Part shown: positions 62,888 through 64,000 of the stretch, one piece after another
How the letters are laid out: each line of letters begins with the position of its first letter
Position numbering within the stretch: the first letter of the stretch is position 1
Assembly: GCF_011421635.1 (NCBI RefSeq)
Contig: NZ_WTLI01000005.1
Span: forward strand, 1-64,000
Origin: Paenibacillus turpanensis
GTDB taxonomy: Bacteria > Bacillota > Bacilli > Paenibacillales > YIM-B00363
Reading direction: 5' to 3'
Length of the DNA: 64,000 nucleotides
The notes under the pieces: model-generated
Told to the model about the DNA's origin: nothing
The model's database searches: none
What the model saw: only the letters and a program-made list of their open reading frames with translations
Position numbers and translations under genes: made by a program

Positions 62888-62905
62888 TGTCAGTTACCAC
62901 TGACA
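62888..62905. promoter_or_regulatory. Palindromic TetR operator before the tetR gene
   Basis: TGTCAGT TACC ACTGACA is a perfect inverted repeat 26-49 bases before the repressor start. A related copy lies before the MFS gene (63538). Confidence 0.8.
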
Positions 62906-62930
62906 TATGATGATGATTGAGGTAGGAGCG

Positions 62931-63521
62931 ATGGCAATGTCCCAGAAGCGTGACACGACAGACAAATTTATACTTGCGGCAATTGATCTCATGGCGGCTA
63001 AGGGCTATAACGGGGTCACGACGCAGGAAATTGCTGAGCATGCCGGCTTCAGTGAGAAAACGTTGTTCCGACATTTTCAAAGCAAACAAAATTTACTCGA
63101 GATGGCTTTTCAGCGATATCACTATGCAGACGAGATGAAGGAACTTTTTGAGACGAAAATTCAGTGGGACCTTCAGGCCGATCTATTAATGATCTCACGA
63201 AGCTATCACGACAGCATGTATCGGAACCGCAAACTGATCATGATCGCTACTAAAGACGGCGGTAATCTTCCGGGATTCAGGGAACGTACACACCAACATC
63301 CGCAGCAATTAAAAGCATTATTGGTTGACTATTTTACGACCATGATTCAGAAAGGCAAGATGATCGTAACCGATCCGGAGACGAAAGCACTGGCGTTTAT
63401 TTATATGAATTACGGCGCGGCTATGGGACGCATGAACGATGATCCCATGCTTCGGGAAGTTACGTTCGACAAATTGATAGAGGATGAAGTGTGGCTTTTC
63501 GTTAGGGCTTTGTTGCCCTAA
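62931..63521 (+). CDS. TetR-family transcriptional repressor
   Basis: 196 residues from ATG 62931 (ATG 62937 also possible; the upstream in-frame ATG 62907 abuts the operator). N-terminal HTH: ILAAIDLMAAKGYNGVTTQEIAEHAGFSEKTLFRHFQSKQNLL with the usual YxxT-type recognition block. The C-terminal ligand domain has no family-specific mark. The two operator-like palindromes flanking the gene suggest autoregulation and control of the downstream efflux gene. Confidence 0.92.
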   Translation: MAMSQKRDTTDKFILAAIDLMAAKGYNGVTTQEIAEHAGFSEKTLFRHFQSKQNLLEMAFQRYHYADEMKELFETKIQWDLQADLLMISRSYHDSMYRNRKLIMIATKDGGNLPGFRERTHQHPQQLKALLVDYFTTMIQKGKMIVTDPETKALAFIYMNYGAAMGRMNDDPMLREVTFDKLIEDEVWLFVRALLP

Positions 63522-63529
63522 GTTTTTTT
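63502..63529 (+). terminator. Intrinsic terminator overlapping the tetR stop
   Basis: TTAGGGC TTTGTT GCCCTAA followed by GTTTTTTT; the 3' arm contains the TAA stop codon. Confidence 0.75.
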
Positions 63530-63537
63530 CTATTTGG

Positions 63538-63555
63538 TGTCAGTCAGTGGTGACA
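63538..63555. promoter_or_regulatory. Second TetR operator-like site before the MFS gene
   Basis: TGTCAGTCAGTGGTGACA shares 13 of 18 positions with the operator at 62888, including both outer half-sites TGTCA and TGACA. Confidence 0.65.
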
Positions 63556-63581
63556 GTCATATCACGGAAGGATGATCGAAT

Positions 63582-64000
63582 GTGGAAATCGGACTGCAAA
63601 AACAAGCAGGCGAGAAGCTAATGTACGTCATGATGGCTACGCTGGCTTTATCGGCGATGAGTGTATTGATGTTTAACTTGGTACTTCCGCAAATTCGCGA
63701 AAAATTCTCCGTCACCAATGCTCAGGTAAGCTGGATAACCTCCGCCTACACGCTTATTTACGGGATTGGTACAGTCGTTTACGGCAAGTTGGCCGACCGT
63801 TTTCGACTAAAGAATTTACTAACTTTCGGTTTGTTGCTTTTTGCAGCAGGCTCGTTCGTCGGCTTTTTTGCACAAAGCTTCTGGATGGTTCTTGCAGGAA
63901 GATGTATTCAAGCAGTCGGTGCTGCGAGCATCCCAGCAAGCGCGATGCTGATCCCATTGCGTTATTTTCCGCCTGAGCGTAGGGGGATAGCTATGGGAAC
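63582..64000 (+). CDS. TetA(L)-like MFS multidrug transporter, 3' end outside window
   Basis: GTG 63582 follows GGAAGGA and the frame stays open to the window end (139 codons). LALSAMSVLMFNLVLPQI, then WITSAYTLIYGIGTVVYGKLADRFRLKNLL and RCIQAVGAASIPASAMLIPLRYFPPERRG match the first helices and motif A of 14-TM TetA(L)/DHA2-type exporters. Likely repressed by the adjacent TetR. Substrate unknown. Confidence 0.88.
   Translation, partial: MEIGLQKQAGEKLMYVMMATLALSAMSVLMFNLVLPQIREKFSVTNAQVSWITSAYTLIYGIGTVVYGKLADRFRLKNLLTFGLLLFAAGSFVGFFAQSFWMVLAGRCIQAVGAASIPASAMLIPLRYFPPERRGIAMG

Overview
The window looks like chromosomal DNA of a spore-former-type Gram-positive bacterium, most likely Paenibacillaceae. 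The reasons are strong AGGAGG-type ribosome binding sites, frequent GTG/TTG starts, lipobox lipoproteins, an Sfp-type PPTase, an S-layer-homology (SLH)-like protein and mid-range GC. This assignment is inference. No tRNA, rRNA, CRISPR array or insertion sequence was seen, and no stretch longer than about 300 bases lacks a gene.

Region 1 (1-15.9 kb) is the 3' part of a nonribosomal peptide operon, all on the + strand with short spacings or overlaps. It holds the end of an NRPS (C-A-PCP-C-A-PCP-TE), an MFS exporter, a serine acetyltransferase, a small membrane protein, an FtsE/FtsX-like ABC pair, a secreted coiled-coil protein, a His-rich SLH-like membrane protein, a membrane-anchored beta-lactamase-fold hydrolase, a type II thioesterase and an Sfp-type PPTase. 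An intrinsic terminator closes it at 15.9 kb.

Region 2 (15.9-47.6 kb) is a complete-looking extracellular contractile injection system (eCIS, PVC/Afp/MAC-like). In order it holds: a candidate effector with a tandem nuclease-like domain and an SV40-type basic motif; a two-domain AAA+ ATPase; a DUF4255 cap protein; a sheath; tube 1; a zinc-ribbon chaperone-like protein whose 3' end carries a candidate programmed -1 frameshift into a DUF6760-like frame; tube 2; a 1131-aa unknown protein in the tape-measure slot; a LysM baseplate protein; a spike split over two genes (gpD-like and gpV-like); gp25; two gpJ-like wedge proteins; a propeller/tail-protein-I fusion; and a conserved 554-aa protein. A convergent minus-strand pair follows (MORN-repeat membrane protein and DUF4280 PAAR-like tip), then a divergent membrane pseudo-cyclase and a DUF4157 protein. 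No integrase, portal, terminase, capsid or lysis genes are present, so this is not a prophage.

Region 3 (47.8-58.9 kb) holds a small alarmone synthetase, a secreted protein built of about five repeated helical modules, a NarL-type two-component system, and an RND efflux pump with its lipoprotein adaptor and a secreted beta-rich partner.

Region 4 (59-62.8 kb) is a copper-maturation operon: FixH/YtkA-like lipoprotein, nosD, nosL, nosY, nosF. nosZ is not visible.

Region 5 (62.9-64 kb) is a TetR repressor with a palindromic operator in front of it and a second, related one in front of a TetA(L)-like MFS gene cut by the window end.

The strongest leads are the eCIS candidate effector (paired intact and degenerate nuclease motifs plus a KKKRKV motif), the candidate -1 frameshift, and the pseudo-cyclase that has lost both metal aspartates.
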